Below are positions 42,916 to 52,704 of a DNA stretch of 64,000 bases, piece after piece. Position 1 is the stretch's first letter. Every line of letters starts with the position of its first letter. A model generated the notes under the pieces. That model saw nothing but the letters and a program-made list of their open reading frames with translations. It was not told the origin of the DNA and did not search any database. The translations under genes and the position numbers were made by a program. This DNA comes from Methanobacteriota archaeon (GTDB lineage Archaea; Thermoplasmatota; Thermoplasmata; UBA10834): NCBI GenBank assembly GCA_020347645.1, contig CP070736.1:253144-317143 (forward strand), given 5' to 3'.

Positions 42916-43176
42916 TCACTCCTCTACCTTGAAGACCTTATCATGCGGACGGACTCGTTCTTTGACCTTGATACCCACTGCCTGTCCGACAGTCGCGCTC
43001 GGCACTGGCTTCCTATCGATTTCCATCGAGTCGACTTTCTGCTCGAAATTGGTTGTGGCTCCGACAATGTGGATCGTATCTCCGATGGCAATTCCGCCAG
43101 AAGAGATTTCTATCGCAGCCACCGAAGGCTTTGCGAAGAACTGCATCACGGTTCCGACCTTTGCTTCCTCGGGCAT
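42916..43176 (-). CDS. EF-Tu domain-2-like small protein
   Basis: An 86-residue beta-barrel protein related to domain 2 of translation GTPases: AKVGTVMQFFAKPSVAAIEI then GGIAIGDTIHIVGATTNF and VGQAVGIKVKERVRPHDKVFKV. Similar free-standing domains occur in archaea, often near U32 peptidases, with unknown function. It sits 30 bases upstream of the asparaginase gene. Confidence 0.8.
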   Translation of the reverse strand: MPEEAKVGTVMQFFAKPSVAAIEISSGGIAIGDTIHIVGATTNFEQKVDSMEIDRKPVPSATVGQAVGIKVKERVRPHDKVFKVEE

Positions 43177-43338
43177 CTCCTAACCCCCATTTCGAATCTG
43201 CGTCATCGTATTTAGGTTTGATTCGAGAGAGAATGAAACGGCACGGGTATATGCTCGTCACATTTCCATTCGCATATGTCCAGCACGGTCACTTGAGCCT
43301 CGACTCGTCCTATTTCTCCATAAGTTCTAATAGGCCGG

Positions 43339-43364
43339 AGTATTTCTGAAACACTAGAAATACT
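43339..43364. promoter_or_regulatory. Perfect 9-bp inverted repeat before GAF kinase
   Basis: AGTATTTCT (43339-43347) and AGAAATACT (43356-43364) with an 8-base spacer, ending 20 bases before the kinase ATG. It may be an operator or an RNA hairpin near the ribosome site. Confidence 0.6.
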
Positions 43365-43383
43365 ACGTGTCCAGGGATGCACG

Positions 43384-44709
43384 ATGCAGAACCACCAGAA
43401 AGGGTCGCAGCAGAGGCGAAAGACGGGCAAATTCTCAGGTCCAGTACGATTCTCCAGAGAGATGCTGAGCGTCCTGGGGGACATCATGTCGGTTGAGAGC
43501 CTGGACACCGTCCTGCAGAAGATAGCCTCGACTATTGCAGAGTTGTTCTCGATCCGGGCCCTGATAATATGTGTACTGGATGAGAATGAGCAGATCTTCC
43601 GCGTTCGTGCCGCCCACGGATACGACGGAGAAAGGGTCGAGAAGATAATGGGCATAACCTACAGCCAGGAGACCGTCAGCAGGGATTTGGACTCCAAGTA
43701 CAAGGTGACGGAGAACGTCTACTTTATCAGACCGGGACCAGAGGAGTTCGTGAAGTCCGAGGAACCCCTCTATTTCGATGTGAAAGCGATCACCAAACCA
43801 AGGACCGATGCTCGCAGCTGGCATGAGCTCGACTACCTCAAGATAGTCTTCTCTGAGCGGGAGGGGGGACTGAAGGGGTTCATCGAAATCGAAGAGCCAG
43901 AGTCTCAACAAGTCATGGACGATGCGACTATCGAATCCCTCCGGATATTCGCTGAGCTCGCAGGTGTCGCGATCGAGAACGCGAAGATGTACCAGAAACA
44001 GGTCGAGATCGCACAGAGGACCAGGGTTCTCGGCGACATCATCGCCCACGACATCAACAACTACAACCAGGCGATCACTAGCTATCTGGATATGGCGTTG
44101 TCGACGGATGTGGATCCGGCAAAGGCCGTAGCGTACCTCGAGAGGGCTACGAGGGCAGCATGGGGGATCAGCGAGTTGATTCAGCGAGCTGATCGGCTCA
44201 CGACGATTGAAGAGGAGGGGGGCAAGAATCTAGGCCCAGTCGACTTGGCCGAAGTGATGAAGGAGAGCGTGGGAGAGGTTCTGAGAATCGGCGCTGACAG
44301 GGATATCAGCATCAACCTCAATATGGAAAGAGGACAGTATTACATCTCGGGGAACGAACTCGTAAACGAGGTCTTTACGAACATTTTGTCAAACGCCGTG
44401 CAGTACGACCCGCATGACAAGATATCGGTGGATGTCGATGTCGGTGAGTTCTTCGTTGACTATCGACGATATTGGTGCGTGTCGATCTCGGACAATGGAA
44501 TCGGCATCCCCGATTCCAAGAAGAGCGTCGTTTTCGGCCGCTTCAGCGAGGGGGATCAGGGACCTCCTGCTTTGGGGCTCGGCCTGTCGATAGTGAGGAC
44601 CATTGTTGAGGCCTATCATGGCATGGTCTGGGTGGAGGACAGGGTTACGGGAGATCATTCCAAGGGGAGCGTCTTCAGAGTGGCTCTTCCTATGGCATCG
44701 GCTGAATGA
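43384..44709 (+). CDS. GAF-domain sensor histidine kinase (complete)
   Basis: A soluble 441-residue kinase. Residues about 25-205 form a GAF sensor domain (IRALIICVLDENEQIFRVRAAHGYDG). The phosphoacceptor is His222 in IIAHDINNYNQAITSYL. The ATPase domain has the N-box asparagine (FTNILSNAVQY, Asn337), the G1 box SDNGIGIP (370-376) and G2 ALGLGLSIV (397-405), all intact. Signal and response regulator are unknown; no regulator is adjacent, though one lies at 11477. It is a paralogue of the 55026 kinase, with the same domain order. It overlaps the frame leading into the SDR gene. Confidence 0.93.
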   Translation: MQNHQKGSQQRRKTGKFSGPVRFSREMLSVLGDIMSVESLDTVLQKIASTIAELFSIRALIICVLDENEQIFRVRAAHGYDGERVEKIMGITYSQETVSRDLDSKYKVTENVYFIRPGPEEFVKSEEPLYFDVKAITKPRTDARSWHELDYLKIVFSEREGGLKGFIEIEEPESQQVMDDATIESLRIFAELAGVAIENAKMYQKQVEIAQRTRVLGDIIAHDINNYNQAITSYLDMALSTDVDPAKAVAYLERATRAAWGISELIQRADRLTTIEEEGGKNLGPVDLAEVMKESVGEVLRIGADRDISINLNMERGQYYISGNELVNEVFTNILSNAVQYDPHDKISVDVDVGEFFVDYRRYWCVSISDNGIGIPDSKKSVVFGRFSEGDQGPPALGLGLSIVRTIVEAYHGMVWVEDRVTGDHSKGSVFRVALPMASAE

Positions 44710-44789
44710 CTTCTCGACGCTCGTGGGTTCGCAGACTCCAGTCGCAAGCTATTTTGGCCTCTTGGATGTTCAGGGATTGGTGGATAGCG

Positions 44790-45548
44790 ATGAGGTTGAA
44801 GGACAAGGTGGCCCTCATAACAGGAGGTTCCGAGGGCATGGGCTACGCAACAGCGAAGCTGCTTCTCGCAGAGGGGGCTCGAGTTGTGATTTCCGGCAGG
44901 TCAGCGGAGAAAGGCGCAAAGGCCGAGCGGGCGCTCAAGGTCGTTGGCGAAGTCGCTTTTGTGCAAGGTGATGTCTCCCGAGACGATGATGTCGCCAAGA
45001 TCGTCGACGAGGCTATTCGACTGTTCGGCAGAATTGACATCGTGTTCAACAACGCAGGAGTGTATCTTGAGAAGAAGGCTGAGGAGACAAGTGAGGAGGA
45101 GTGGGACAGAGTCATCGACATCAACCTCAAAGGAACATTCCTCGTGTCGAGGCGGGTGATACCACATATGAAACGACAAGGCGGGGGAGTCATAGTCAAT
45201 AACTCGTCCGACGCTGGCCTGGTCGGGAACGCTGAATGTGCGGCCTATTGCGCTTCAAAAGGAGGCGTCACCATCATGACGAAAGCCATGGCGTTGGATT
45301 ATGCGAAGGAAAACATCCGCGTAAATTGCGTCAATCCAGGCGTGATCGATACGCCAATGGTCGCGCAAGAGGTCGCTAGAGCTCAGGATAAGGAAGGATA
45401 CATTGAGAAGATGAACGCGGATCACCCGATGGGTAGAATCGGGCGTCCAGAAGAGGTGGCTGAAGCGGTTCTATTCCTCGTATCCGACGAGGCTTCGTTC
45501 GTCACTGGGGCAGCCTTGTCGGTTGATGGCGGATTGACAGCTCGATGA
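44790..45548 (+). CDS. Short-chain dehydrogenase/reductase
   Basis: A 252-residue NAD(P)-dependent oxidoreductase. TGGSEGMGYA binds the cofactor, NNAGVY is the structural motif, and Ser in NNSSDAG, with YCASKGG (Tyr and Lys), make the active site. Substrate unknown. The ATG at 44790 follows GGTGGATAG; the frame is open from 44706 but the start there would overlap the kinase. A second SDR at 51810-52583 has the same length and the same GFDGG-like end (SVDGG), so they are close paralogues. Confidence 0.92.
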   Translation: MRLKDKVALITGGSEGMGYATAKLLLAEGARVVISGRSAEKGAKAERALKVVGEVAFVQGDVSRDDDVAKIVDEAIRLFGRIDIVFNNAGVYLEKKAEETSEEEWDRVIDINLKGTFLVSRRVIPHMKRQGGGVIVNNSSDAGLVGNAECAAYCASKGGVTIMTKAMALDYAKENIRVNCVNPGVIDTPMVAQEVARAQDKEGYIEKMNADHPMGRIGRPEEVAEAVLFLVSDEASFVTGAALSVDGGLTAR

Positions 45549-45613
45549 CCATGCCCCCTTCGCAGGTTCGTCGAGGAAGCCTCGCCTATCCGAGTCGCCG
45601 CTAAAGGGTCTTC

Positions 45614-45835
45614 TCAATTGAAATCGATGCCCAGCTCTCTTGCACACTTCTCCGCGTACTCGCACCAGTCAAAACAGTCTGGCCTCTTCTCTCTGACAAT
45701 CATTCCGCCACAGTGATAGCACCGTAGTCTAACCTCATTGGTGAACATCTCGACCTCCCCGCGGCAATGAGGACAAGCGATTGATTCCGGAAGCGGTTCC
45801 AGTATCGAATTGGCACCCGGGCACCTGGTGAACAT
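45614..45835 (-). CDS. Small zinc-ribbon protein with C-terminal cysteines
   Basis: A 73-residue protein. IACPHCRGEVEMFTNEVRLRCYHCGG is a zinc ribbon with strands; the tail PDCFDWCEYAEKCARELG adds three cysteines that could make a second metal site. The layout resembles small cysteine-rich proteins near hydrogenase or redox genes in anaerobes. Function unknown. It converges with the SDR and is divergent from the rubrerythrin-like gene. Confidence 0.75.
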   Translation of the reverse strand: MFTRCPGANSILEPLPESIACPHCRGEVEMFTNEVRLRCYHCGGMIVREKRPDCFDWCEYAEKCARELGIDFN

Positions 45836-45960
45836 TGTTGTCTCTCCACCTGATGAATATATGTGTCGGGGTCTCGGAAAAAGTCATCACCTGATTTTGA
45901 GCGCATTTCGCGAAAACCAATAAATCCGGCATAAGCGCTCACGTCTTCAAGGAGTTGAAC

Positions 45961-46491
45961 ATGGTTTCGTCTCGAAACGAGCAGATCGAGATCTTGCGCA
46001 ACGCGATCGAAATGGAGATTGATGGCAAGGAATTCTTCACTGAAATGGCGAACCGTGCAGAGCATCCAAATGCCAGAAAGATGTACGACTCGCTCGCACT
46101 GCAGGAGCAGAGGCATATAGAAGTGCTGAACGAGGAACTGTCTCGATTGGAGAAAGGCAGTGGATGGATTTCGCCGTCATCTGTCAAATCAGACTCCAAA
46201 GACACACCCAGTGATTCGGTATTCCGTGGCAAAAGCCGTTCGAACCTGACCATGGATCCGAAGGCCGGAGAGTTGGACGCCATCAAGTTGGGAATCGAGA
46301 TTGAGAAACGGTCAATCGAATACTACAGAGAGGCTGGAACGGAGGTAAAGGGAATCAAGGCGAAAGAGGTGTTCAATTGGCTCGTAGGTGAGGAGGCGGG
46401 CCACCTGACGATACTCAGGGCTGAATACGATCACCGTGCGAGATCCGGGTTCTACTTCGATACGCCTGAGTTCAGCCTGGAAGTGATGTGA
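45961..46491 (+). CDS. Rubrerythrin/ferritin-like diiron protein
   Basis: A 176-residue four-helix protein. Metal-binding marks of ferritin-like proteins appear twice: EMEIDGKEFFTEMA with LQEQRHIEVL, and IEIEKRSIEYYREAG with GEEAGHLTIL (ExxH pairs). Such proteins reduce peroxide or store iron. It lacks a rubredoxin domain; a separate rubredoxin is encoded at 47588-47755. ATG at 45961 has AAGGAG upstream. Confidence 0.88.
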   Translation: MVSSRNEQIEILRNAIEMEIDGKEFFTEMANRAEHPNARKMYDSLALQEQRHIEVLNEELSRLEKGSGWISPSSVKSDSKDTPSDSVFRGKSRSNLTMDPKAGELDAIKLGIEIEKRSIEYYREAGTEVKGIKAKEVFNWLVGEEAGHLTILRAEYDHRARSGFYFDTPEFSLEVM

Positions 46492-46497
46492 CGACCT

Positions 46498-47541
46498 TCA
46501 CGAACCGTCGGTCCTCATCCATTCGACAATAGACAAGAGATCGGACAGGACGGCGTAGGCGGTCTGAGTTATGGCAGGGTTCGATTCTATCAGCGTGATA
46601 TCTCCCATGAGGTCAGTGGAGAGGATCAAAGCACTGGATGTGCCTTCCACAGACCAGAATTGACTTTCGCAGCCCACCTCCTCCACGCAAACACTTGTTC
46701 GGACTCCTGTGTCCGTCCGATCCGCCCTTGCCACGAGTTTCAGTCTCTTGCCCTTCTCCTTGGCGTGATCGATGTCCGCCGGTTTCACGCCCATGATGCC
46801 TGACCGATCTACCTTGTTAGGGGTCGTTCCAGCTTCCATCAATACATTGGCCAAGGCGGTGATCTTGACGGCTGCATCCCAACCCTCGAGGTCGAGGGAA
46901 GCGTCCGCTTCAGCTATGCCTTTGCTCCGTGCTTCTTTGACAGCGTCCGTGAGGTCGCGTCCTCGGAACATCTCCGTCAGAACGAAGTTCGAAGTGCTAT
47001 TGAGAATTCCTTCCATGCGCAGGATTTCGCACCCCTGCAGCGTCTTTTCGACAAGGTTGAACACGGGGGTGCCATCCATTACCGTGCCTTCGAACCGCAT
47101 CTTGACATTTCGTGATTTCGCGAGCGCTTCAAGTCGGTCGTATGCGAACGCTATCGGGCCCTTATTGGCGGTTATAACATGCATCTTAGACTGTAGCGCA
47201 AATGAAACGTGTTCGACGGCAGGTTGTCCGGAGTCGACGTTCAATGGGGAAAGCTCCACCATGATGTCAGCACCGCACTTGTCGAGCATCTCCAGAGGAG
47301 TCAGATCGACCGATTCACTCCCGTACTGCCTCAGATCTCCATTGGCTTTGAGCTCCTCCAAGACCCTCTCAAGGTCCAGACCTCTATTCGACAGGAGGGT
47401 GCCTCTGGAGCGCGTGGATATAGCTCGCACTTCGATGTCTACCCCCTTTGAGGATACGAGCCATTTCCGTTTCATGAGGAGCAGTCGAGCGAATTCCTGT
47501 CCCACATTGCCGAATCCGATAAATGCAAGACGCAGAATCAT
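46498..47541 (-). CDS. hom: Homoserine dehydrogenase
   Basis: Reduces aspartate semialdehyde to homoserine for threonine and methionine. A 347-residue monofunctional enzyme without ACT domain. NAD(P) loop FIGFGNVGQEFARLL, HVITANKGPIAFAYDRL, FEGTVMDGTPVFN and the catalytic part GILNSTSNFVLTEM with DLEGWDAAVK. It converges with the rubrerythrin-like gene with six bases between. Rubredoxin lies just upstream on the same strand (47588-47755), 46 bases away. Confidence 0.94.
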   Translation of the reverse strand: MILRLAFIGFGNVGQEFARLLLMKRKWLVSSKGVDIEVRAISTRSRGTLLSNRGLDLERVLEELKANGDLRQYGSESVDLTPLEMLDKCGADIMVELSPLNVDSGQPAVEHVSFALQSKMHVITANKGPIAFAYDRLEALAKSRNVKMRFEGTVMDGTPVFNLVEKTLQGCEILRMEGILNSTSNFVLTEMFRGRDLTDAVKEARSKGIAEADASLDLEGWDAAVKITALANVLMEAGTTPNKVDRSGIMGVKPADIDHAKEKGKRLKLVARADRTDTGVRTSVCVEEVGCESQFWSVEGTSSALILSTDLMGDITLIESNPAITQTAYAVLSDLLSIVEWMRTDGS

Positions 47542-47587
47542 AGATACCTCTTCCCGACGCTGCTGGACGATTCGTCAGTACCATCAA

Positions 47588-47755
47588 TCAGAGTCGCGTG
47601 AACTCCTCTTTGCCCGCACCGCATTCTGGACAGGTCCAATCGTCTGGCAGCTGCTCAAAAGGCGTACCCTGTTCAACCGATTGCGTCGGGTCGCCAGCGG
47701 CGGGATCGTATATGTACCCACATACATTGCACTGGTACTTCGCTTCTTCCGTCAT
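47588..47755 (-). CDS. Rubredoxin
   Basis: A 55-residue iron protein, too short for many gene finders. It carries the two typical CxxCG loops: [16 protein letters not shown] and [15 protein letters not shown]. Electron carrier, for example to rubrerythrin (one is encoded at 45961). A TATA element (GCATATAAGG on the minus strand, 47786-47795) lies 31-40 bases before the ATG at 47755. Confident from sequence alone. Confidence 0.95.
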   Translation of the reverse strand: MTEEAKYQCNVCGYIYDPAAGDPTQSVEQGTPFEQLPDDWTCPECGAGKEEFTRL

Positions 47756-48077
47756 CGCGCACTGCATCTATCTGGGAGTACTTGACCTTATATGCATCCT
47801 GCTCGTTTCTGTTTCCTGGGATTCGGAAGGCGCTTCATATGACTCCCTTTTGGCGCAGGACCCAAGCTCTCGACGAATTTCGGATTTTTATATACGATTA
47901 TTTGCCTGAAAAGTCTGATGTGATTGTGGATTTCGCCATAAACTTGTCCGATTAGTAACTTTTAAGTACAATTCTACTATGTCTAGGGACCGGGCGACCC
48001 TGAGGTTCAATTCAGCATACTGGCCGAAGCGCGCCGAGGGACGCATCCGAAACCGAAGTGATTCGCTAGGTGTTTGC
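47756..48077. other. Divergent promoter region of rubredoxin and sdh
   Basis: About 320 bases without a supported gene. TATA-like elements are at 47786-47795 (minus), and at 47885-47896 (TTTTTATATACG) and 47957-47967 (ACTTTTAAGTA) on the plus strand, so the sdh operon probably has a long leader of 100 bases or more. An in-frame ATG at 47979 exists, but the peptide to 48078 is not membrane-like. Confidence 0.6.
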
Positions 48078-48491
48078 ATGAAGATTGGCAACTTGAAATG
48101 GTTGTTTGGCAAGAACTCCGAATTCTGGCCGACTAATATGAAGACTGGTATGTGGGCATGGATAGGCCATAGAATAACCGGCCTCGTCCTCGTCGTCTAT
48201 GTCTTCATGCATCTGTCGTTCCTGTCGACAGCGTCGGTCAGCTCTGGAGGTTTTGACTCTCTGATGGAAGTAACGTCGCAGCCCCTGTTCGTCGCCATGG
48301 ATTTCGTGTTGGTTATAGTCGTGATCTATCACGCCATGAACGGTGCGAGGGTCATGCTGTTCGACCTCGGTGTTGGCATAAGGGACCAGAAATTCGTCTT
48401 CTGGGCATGTATGGCCATAGGCGCGGTGCTCATAGTCGCAGGTCTGTGGGCCGTGTGGGACCTCATCTTCGTGCCCTCAGGAGGTGGATAG
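48078..48491 (+). CDS. sdhC: Succinate dehydrogenase membrane subunit (cytochrome b, SdhC)
   Basis: A 137-residue protein with three membrane helices. WIGHRITGLVLVVYVFMH (His31, His45) and IYHAMNGARVMLFDL (His85) match SdhC, where such histidines bind heme b or quinone. First gene of a tight sdhCDAB operon. ATG at 48078 follows AGGTG. Confidence 0.88.
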   Translation: MKIGNLKWLFGKNSEFWPTNMKTGMWAWIGHRITGLVLVVYVFMHLSFLSTASVSSGGFDSLMEVTSQPLFVAMDFVLVIVVIYHAMNGARVMLFDLGVGIRDQKFVFWACMAIGAVLIVAGLWAVWDLIFVPSGGG

Positions 48492-48884
48492 ATGCCTGAA
48501 CGACAGCGCATAGCTACTACTAAGGTTGCTGGCACCTGGGCCTGGTTCTTGCAGAGGCTATCGGCCGTACTGCTCGTCGTCCTCTTGGGAATTCACCTAT
48601 ACGTATCCCACTTCATGGACCTCGATTCTCACGTGGCCGATGAGGCTCTGATCACTTTCGAAGATGTCACTGTGAGACTTGACCAGCTGCTGTACATAGT
48701 TGTGGACTACAGCATGCTCGCGATGGTGTTGTTTCATGGGCTCAACGGCTTCAGGACGGTGATGTTCGACTTCGACATGTTCATCAGACGAAAGAAGACC
48801 GTGGACGCTGGACTTTGGGTGCTCGGGATCGCTACGATGCTATGGGGAATCGTGATACTATTCCCCTTCATAACGGGAGGCTAA
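48492..48884 (+). CDS. sdhD: Succinate dehydrogenase membrane subunit SdhD
   Basis: A 130-residue, three-helix anchor. [22 protein letters not shown] (His35, His40) and [15 protein letters not shown] (His82) mirror the SdhC pattern HxxNGxR, so both anchors may share two hemes. It begins right at the SdhC stop and ends four bases before sdhA. Confidence 0.88.
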   Translation: MPERQRIATTKVAGTWAWFLQRLSAVLLVVLLGIHLYVSHFMDLDSHVADEALITFEDVTVRLDQLLYIVVDYSMLAMVLFHGLNGFRTVMFDFDMFIRRKKTVDAGLWVLGIATMLWGIVILFPFITGG

Positions 48885-48888
48885 GCAC

Positions 48889-50586
48889 ATGCACTACCAC
48901 AAGATACTCGTTGTAGGCGGAGGGCTGGCAGGTCTGAGGGCCGCCGTCGAATCCGCACCGAAGATGGACACTGCGATTATCTCGCAGGTGCATCCCGTGA
49001 GGTCGCACTCTGGAGCCGCCCAGGGAGGAGTCAACGCCCCATTGGCGAACAACCCGAAGGGCAAGGACGACTCGTGGGAGAAGCACGCATACGACACGAC
49101 GAAGGGCAGCGACTTCCTGGCAGACCAGGACGCCGTCGAGTTCATGACGGCGCAGGCGGGGCCGTGCATATACGAAATTGAACATTGGGGGTGCCCTTTC
49201 TCGAGAACGGCGGACGGGAAGATTGCCCAGAGACCCTTCGGAGGAGCCGGATTCCCGAGGACATGCTACGCCGCTGATAAGACTGGACTGTACATGTTGC
49301 ACACCCTTTGGGAACGCTCGGTCAAGCTGAATATTCCGTTATACGAGGACCGCGTGATGGTGGACCTCGTCCTCGAAGGCGACAAGTGCAGAGGTGTGAT
49401 ATGTCTCAACATGAAGACGGGGGAGCTCGAACCCTTCATGGGAGAGGCTGTAATTCTCGCATCGGGCGGCAGCGGGCAGATCTACGCTCGCTCCACCAAC
49501 GCTTTGATAAGCACCGGATCTGCCCAGGCAGCGGCCTACAGACGCGGTGTGCCGCTCAAGGACATGGAATTCGTGCAGTTTCATCCGACCTCACTGTTTG
49601 GGACCAACATACTGATGACGGAGGGAGCGAGAGGAGAGGGAGGATACCTGATAAACTCCGATGGTGAGCGATTCATGTCGAAATATGCTCCGAGCGCGAT
49701 GGAGCTCGGCCCGAGAGACATCGTCTCTCGTTCGATACAGACGGAGATCAACGAAGGTAGGGGCATTGAAGGGCAGTACGTGTATCTCGACCTGAGACAC
49801 CTTGGACGGAAGAAGATCTTGGAGAGGCTTCCTGGTATCAGAGACCTCGCGATGAACTTCGTCGACGTCGACCCGATCGAGAAACCTGTCCCAATCCAGC
49901 CCGGACAACACTATACGATGGGTGGCATAGCGACGGACATCGACGGTGCTACCAAGTTCGGAGGGCTTTATTCAGCAGGCGAGTGCGGATGCGTGAGCGT
50001 CCATGGCGCCAACAGACTCGGGGGCAACTCGTTGCTCGACACTGTCGTCTTCGGTAAGAGGTCGGCCGCCGTTGCGGTGGAGTACATCTTGGCCAAGGAC
50101 GAGGAAAAGCAGGGCGAGGCTGCGATGATGAAAGGTCTGAGAGAGACCAAGGAAAGGATAGAGTCGCTGTTATCCCAACGAGGCGAGGAGAACCATGCTG
50201 ACATAAGGGAAGAGATGAGAGAATCGATGTACACAAGGGTTGGCATATTCCGCGAAGGAGATAGCATGCAGGAATGCCTTGACAAGATTCACGAGCTGAA
50301 GGAGCGGTATTCGAGAGTGACCGTCCAGAACAAGGGGATGCGGTACAACGTCGATCTGATGAGAGCGTACGAACTAGAAGGCATGTTGGACGTGGCCGAG
50401 GCGATTACCGTGGGAGCTTTGAAGCGCGAGGAGAGCCGGGGAGCGCACTCGCGCCTTGATTTCAAGGAGCGCGATGACGAGCATTTCCTCAAGCACACGA
50501 TAGCCAGGTATTCCGAGAAGGGAACGCTGATTGACTACAGTCCCGTAACCATTACAAAATACGAGCCCGTGGCGAGGAGGTACTGA
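48889..50586 (+). CDS. sdhA: Succinate dehydrogenase flavoprotein subunit
   Basis: A 565-residue subunit that oxidises succinate to fumarate (or the reverse). FAD loop [15 protein letters not shown]-linking His40 in [12 protein letters not shown], the substrate-site [18 protein letters not shown] and [27 protein letters not shown] and [15 protein letters not shown] precedes the ATG. Whether it runs as fumarate reductase cannot be decided from sequence. Confidence 0.96.
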   Translation: MHYHKILVVGGGLAGLRAAVESAPKMDTAIISQVHPVRSHSGAAQGGVNAPLANNPKGKDDSWEKHAYDTTKGSDFLADQDAVEFMTAQAGPCIYEIEHWGCPFSRTADGKIAQRPFGGAGFPRTCYAADKTGLYMLHTLWERSVKLNIPLYEDRVMVDLVLEGDKCRGVICLNMKTGELEPFMGEAVILASGGSGQIYARSTNALISTGSAQAAAYRRGVPLKDMEFVQFHPTSLFGTNILMTEGARGEGGYLINSDGERFMSKYAPSAMELGPRDIVSRSIQTEINEGRGIEGQYVYLDLRHLGRKKILERLPGIRDLAMNFVDVDPIEKPVPIQPGQHYTMGGIATDIDGATKFGGLYSAGECGCVSVHGANRLGGNSLLDTVVFGKRSAAVAVEYILAKDEEKQGEAAMMKGLRETKERIESLLSQRGEENHADIREEMRESMYTRVGIFREGDSMQECLDKIHELKERYSRVTVQNKGMRYNVDLMRAYELEGMLDVAEAITVGALKREESRGAHSRLDFKERDDEHFLKHTIARYSEKGTLIDYSPVTITKYEPVARRY

Positions 50587-50587
50587 C

Positions 50588-51328
50588 ATGGCCGAAGAGG
50601 AGATAACCATCAAGATCCAGCGATTCGATCCTGCTGCGGACAAGCTGCCCTACTGGCAGAGCTACAAGGTCAAGATGAAGCCCGGAATGACGGTGCTCGA
50701 TGCTCTGTTCGAAATACTGAACCATCAGGACGGTACGCTGTCTTTCAGGTTCTGTTGTAGAGCGGGCGTGTGCGGGTCATGCGCGATGATGATTGCGGGC
50801 AAATTGCGATTGGCGTGCGAAACGCAGGTCGGTCAGTTCGCCTGGATGAAGGAACTCCCCGTCAGTCCGCTGCCGCACCAGAAGATAGTCAAGGACTTGG
50901 CGGTGGACTACGATCACTTCTTCGACAGGATCAAGCAGATCAAGCCATATCTGATCGGCAAGGAACCCTACCCCGAGAAGGAGTACATCCAGACGCCGAA
51001 GGAGCGTGAACCCATCAATGAGCCCATCGACTGCATACTCTGCGGTTCCTGCACGAGTTCATGCACGGTCGCTTGGACGAACTCCGACTACTTGGGTCCA
51101 GCAGCACTAATGAAAGCGTACAGGTTCTACTCCGATACGAGAGACATAGCGGATGACGAGCGGCTCGATATCGTCGAGAACGAAAGCGGTCTGTTCAGAT
51201 GTCACACGATCTTCAACTGCGTCGAGGTATGTCCCAAGAAGCTCAACCCAACGGAGGCCATCCAGAAATTGAAGATCAAGGTGGCCAAGCGCAAGCTCTT
51301 CGGACGTAAAAAGAGCTCAAGGGCGTGA
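50588..51328 (+). CDS. sdhB: Succinate dehydrogenase iron-sulfur subunit
   Basis: A 246-residue subunit with three clusters: 2Fe-2S in CCRAGVCGSCAMMI with a distal Cys in RLACET, 4Fe-4S in CILCGSCTSSC, and the last in CHTIFNCVEVCPKKLNP. It passes electrons from SdhA to the membrane anchors. Start is 1 base after the sdhA stop, so the operon is complete and in the order C-D-A-B. Confidence 0.95.
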   Translation: MAEEEITIKIQRFDPAADKLPYWQSYKVKMKPGMTVLDALFEILNHQDGTLSFRFCCRAGVCGSCAMMIAGKLRLACETQVGQFAWMKELPVSPLPHQKIVKDLAVDYDHFFDRIKQIKPYLIGKEPYPEKEYIQTPKEREPINEPIDCILCGSCTSSCTVAWTNSDYLGPAALMKAYRFYSDTRDIADDERLDIVENESGLFRCHTIFNCVEVCPKKLNPTEAIQKLKIKVAKRKLFGRKKSSRA

Positions 51329-51419
51329 GTGTTGTAGCCCGGAACCCCCACGACGAACCCGGCAAACAATAATGATGGGTAAGTCCAATCTGTCCAGCGG
51401 CGGCAAGGAAGGCGAGACT

Positions 51420-51809
51420 ATGACCGATTTGAAGGTGAGGTTCGATAACGGTATCGAGGTTGTGATAGAGCTTCGGAAGGATGGGTCTCCCACGTTAGAT
51501 AAGCTACGGATGGCCGTTCCGTTCAGCGCGAGCGCTAACCGGTGGGGTGACGAGATCTATTTTGAGACGCCGGTATCCTGTGCTATCGAGAGCGATGCTC
51601 GGGCACAGATGGAGGTGGGCGAGGTGGCTTATTGGCCGGATGGAAGGGCCTTGGCGATCTTCTTCGGACGCACACCGGTGAGTACAGACGAAAGGCCCAT
51701 GGCATACAGCCCGTGCAATATCGTGGGCTCGATCAAAGGCGATCCTTCGACGCTGAGGTCAGTTCAAACCGGTGCTACTGCCGATTTGTCCGAGGTCGGT
51801 GAGGACTGA
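51420..51809 (+). CDS. Cyclophilin-like-fold protein
   Basis: A 129-residue beta-barrel protein similar to the TM1367/DUF369-type small cyclophilin-like family: VPFSASANRWGDEIYFETP, GEVAYWPDGRALAIFFGRTPVS and a late YSPCNIVGSI. No peptidyl-prolyl activity is known for the family. ATG at 51420 has GGAAGGCGAG before it; the frame is open from 51372. Its stop abuts, with no gap, the stop of the converging SDR gene. Confidence 0.75.
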   Translation: MTDLKVRFDNGIEVVIELRKDGSPTLDKLRMAVPFSASANRWGDEIYFETPVSCAIESDARAQMEVGEVAYWPDGRALAIFFGRTPVSTDERPMAYSPCNIVGSIKGDPSTLRSVQTGATADLSEVGED

Positions 51810-52583
51810 TTACTGGGCGGTATATCCACCGTCGACTGAAAACGCCGTCCCCGTGATGAAACTGGAGTCGTCCGAAGCAAGAAACAACACTGCGTCGGCG
51901 ACCTCCTTCGGCTTGCCCAACCTACCGATTGGATGGTATGCGGAAATGTCCTTTCTGTGGTCCTCTGCGGATAATCCTCTGGTTGCCGCCTCCTGAAGAA
52001 ACATGGGCGTCTCGATCTCCCCTGGGCAGACGCAATTTGCGCGTATGTTATTCAGCGCATAATCGAGAGCTAGACACTTGGTCAGTACGACAACCGCTGC
52101 CTTGGAGGCGTTGTAGGCAATCGCCTCTCTGTCGCCGACAAGGCCACTGCAAGAGGCATTGTTGACAATCACTCCCTTGCCCTGTTTGAGCATATGCGGT
52201 ATGACCTCCTTTGCCATCAAGAATACGCCCTTGACATTCACCGCCATAATGCGATCCCATTCCGCCTCAGTAACCTCCTCTACCGTGCCCTCGACAAGTA
52301 TCCCAGCGTTGCAGAAGAGAACGTCGATGCGTCCGAATCGTTCTATCACTCTGTCAACAGCGCTCTTGACATCCGAGGCCTTTGAAACATCGCCGGCTAC
52401 GAATAGCGAGTCATTCTGCGCGCATTTCATATCCGACAAGGCCTTCCTTCCGGCTTCTTCGGATATGTCAATGATTGCGACTCTGGCTCCCTCCTCAAGG
52501 AATCTCTCAGTCGTTGTCTTCCCGATGCCCGAAGCCCCTCCGGTGACAACCACTACTTTCCCCTCAAACCTCTTTGTCGACAC
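51810..52583 (-). CDS. Short-chain dehydrogenase/reductase (second copy)
   Basis: A 257-residue SDR: TGGASGIGKTT cofactor loop, CNAGILVEG, catalytic Ser in NNASCSGL and YNASKAA. About the same gene as 44790-45548 (same order of motifs and the end VDGGYTAQ versus VDGGLTAR). Substrate unknown. Start ATG at 52583; divergent from the flavoprotein gene. Confidence 0.92.
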   Translation of the reverse strand: MSTKRFEGKVVVVTGGASGIGKTTTERFLEEGARVAIIDISEEAGRKALSDMKCAQNDSLFVAGDVSKASDVKSAVDRVIERFGRIDVLFCNAGILVEGTVEEVTEAEWDRIMAVNVKGVFLMAKEVIPHMLKQGKGVIVNNASCSGLVGDREAIAYNASKAAVVVLTKCLALDYALNNIRANCVCPGEIETPMFLQEAATRGLSAEDHRKDISAYHPIGRLGKPKEVADAVLFLASDDSSFITGTAFSVDGGYTAQ

Positions 52584-52704
52584 AGCATCATCCGAATCGG
52601 TATTCTTCAGATCAGGGTTTAAGGTTGCGGATTTCTCGCTGGTAAGCTACATATAATCGTCGCTGCGATTCACAACAACATCGTTTCAGAGAGTGTCGTT
52701 CAAT

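Noticed and set aside
47598-47909. 103-codon plus-strand frame
   Set aside because: Antisense to the clear rubredoxin gene.
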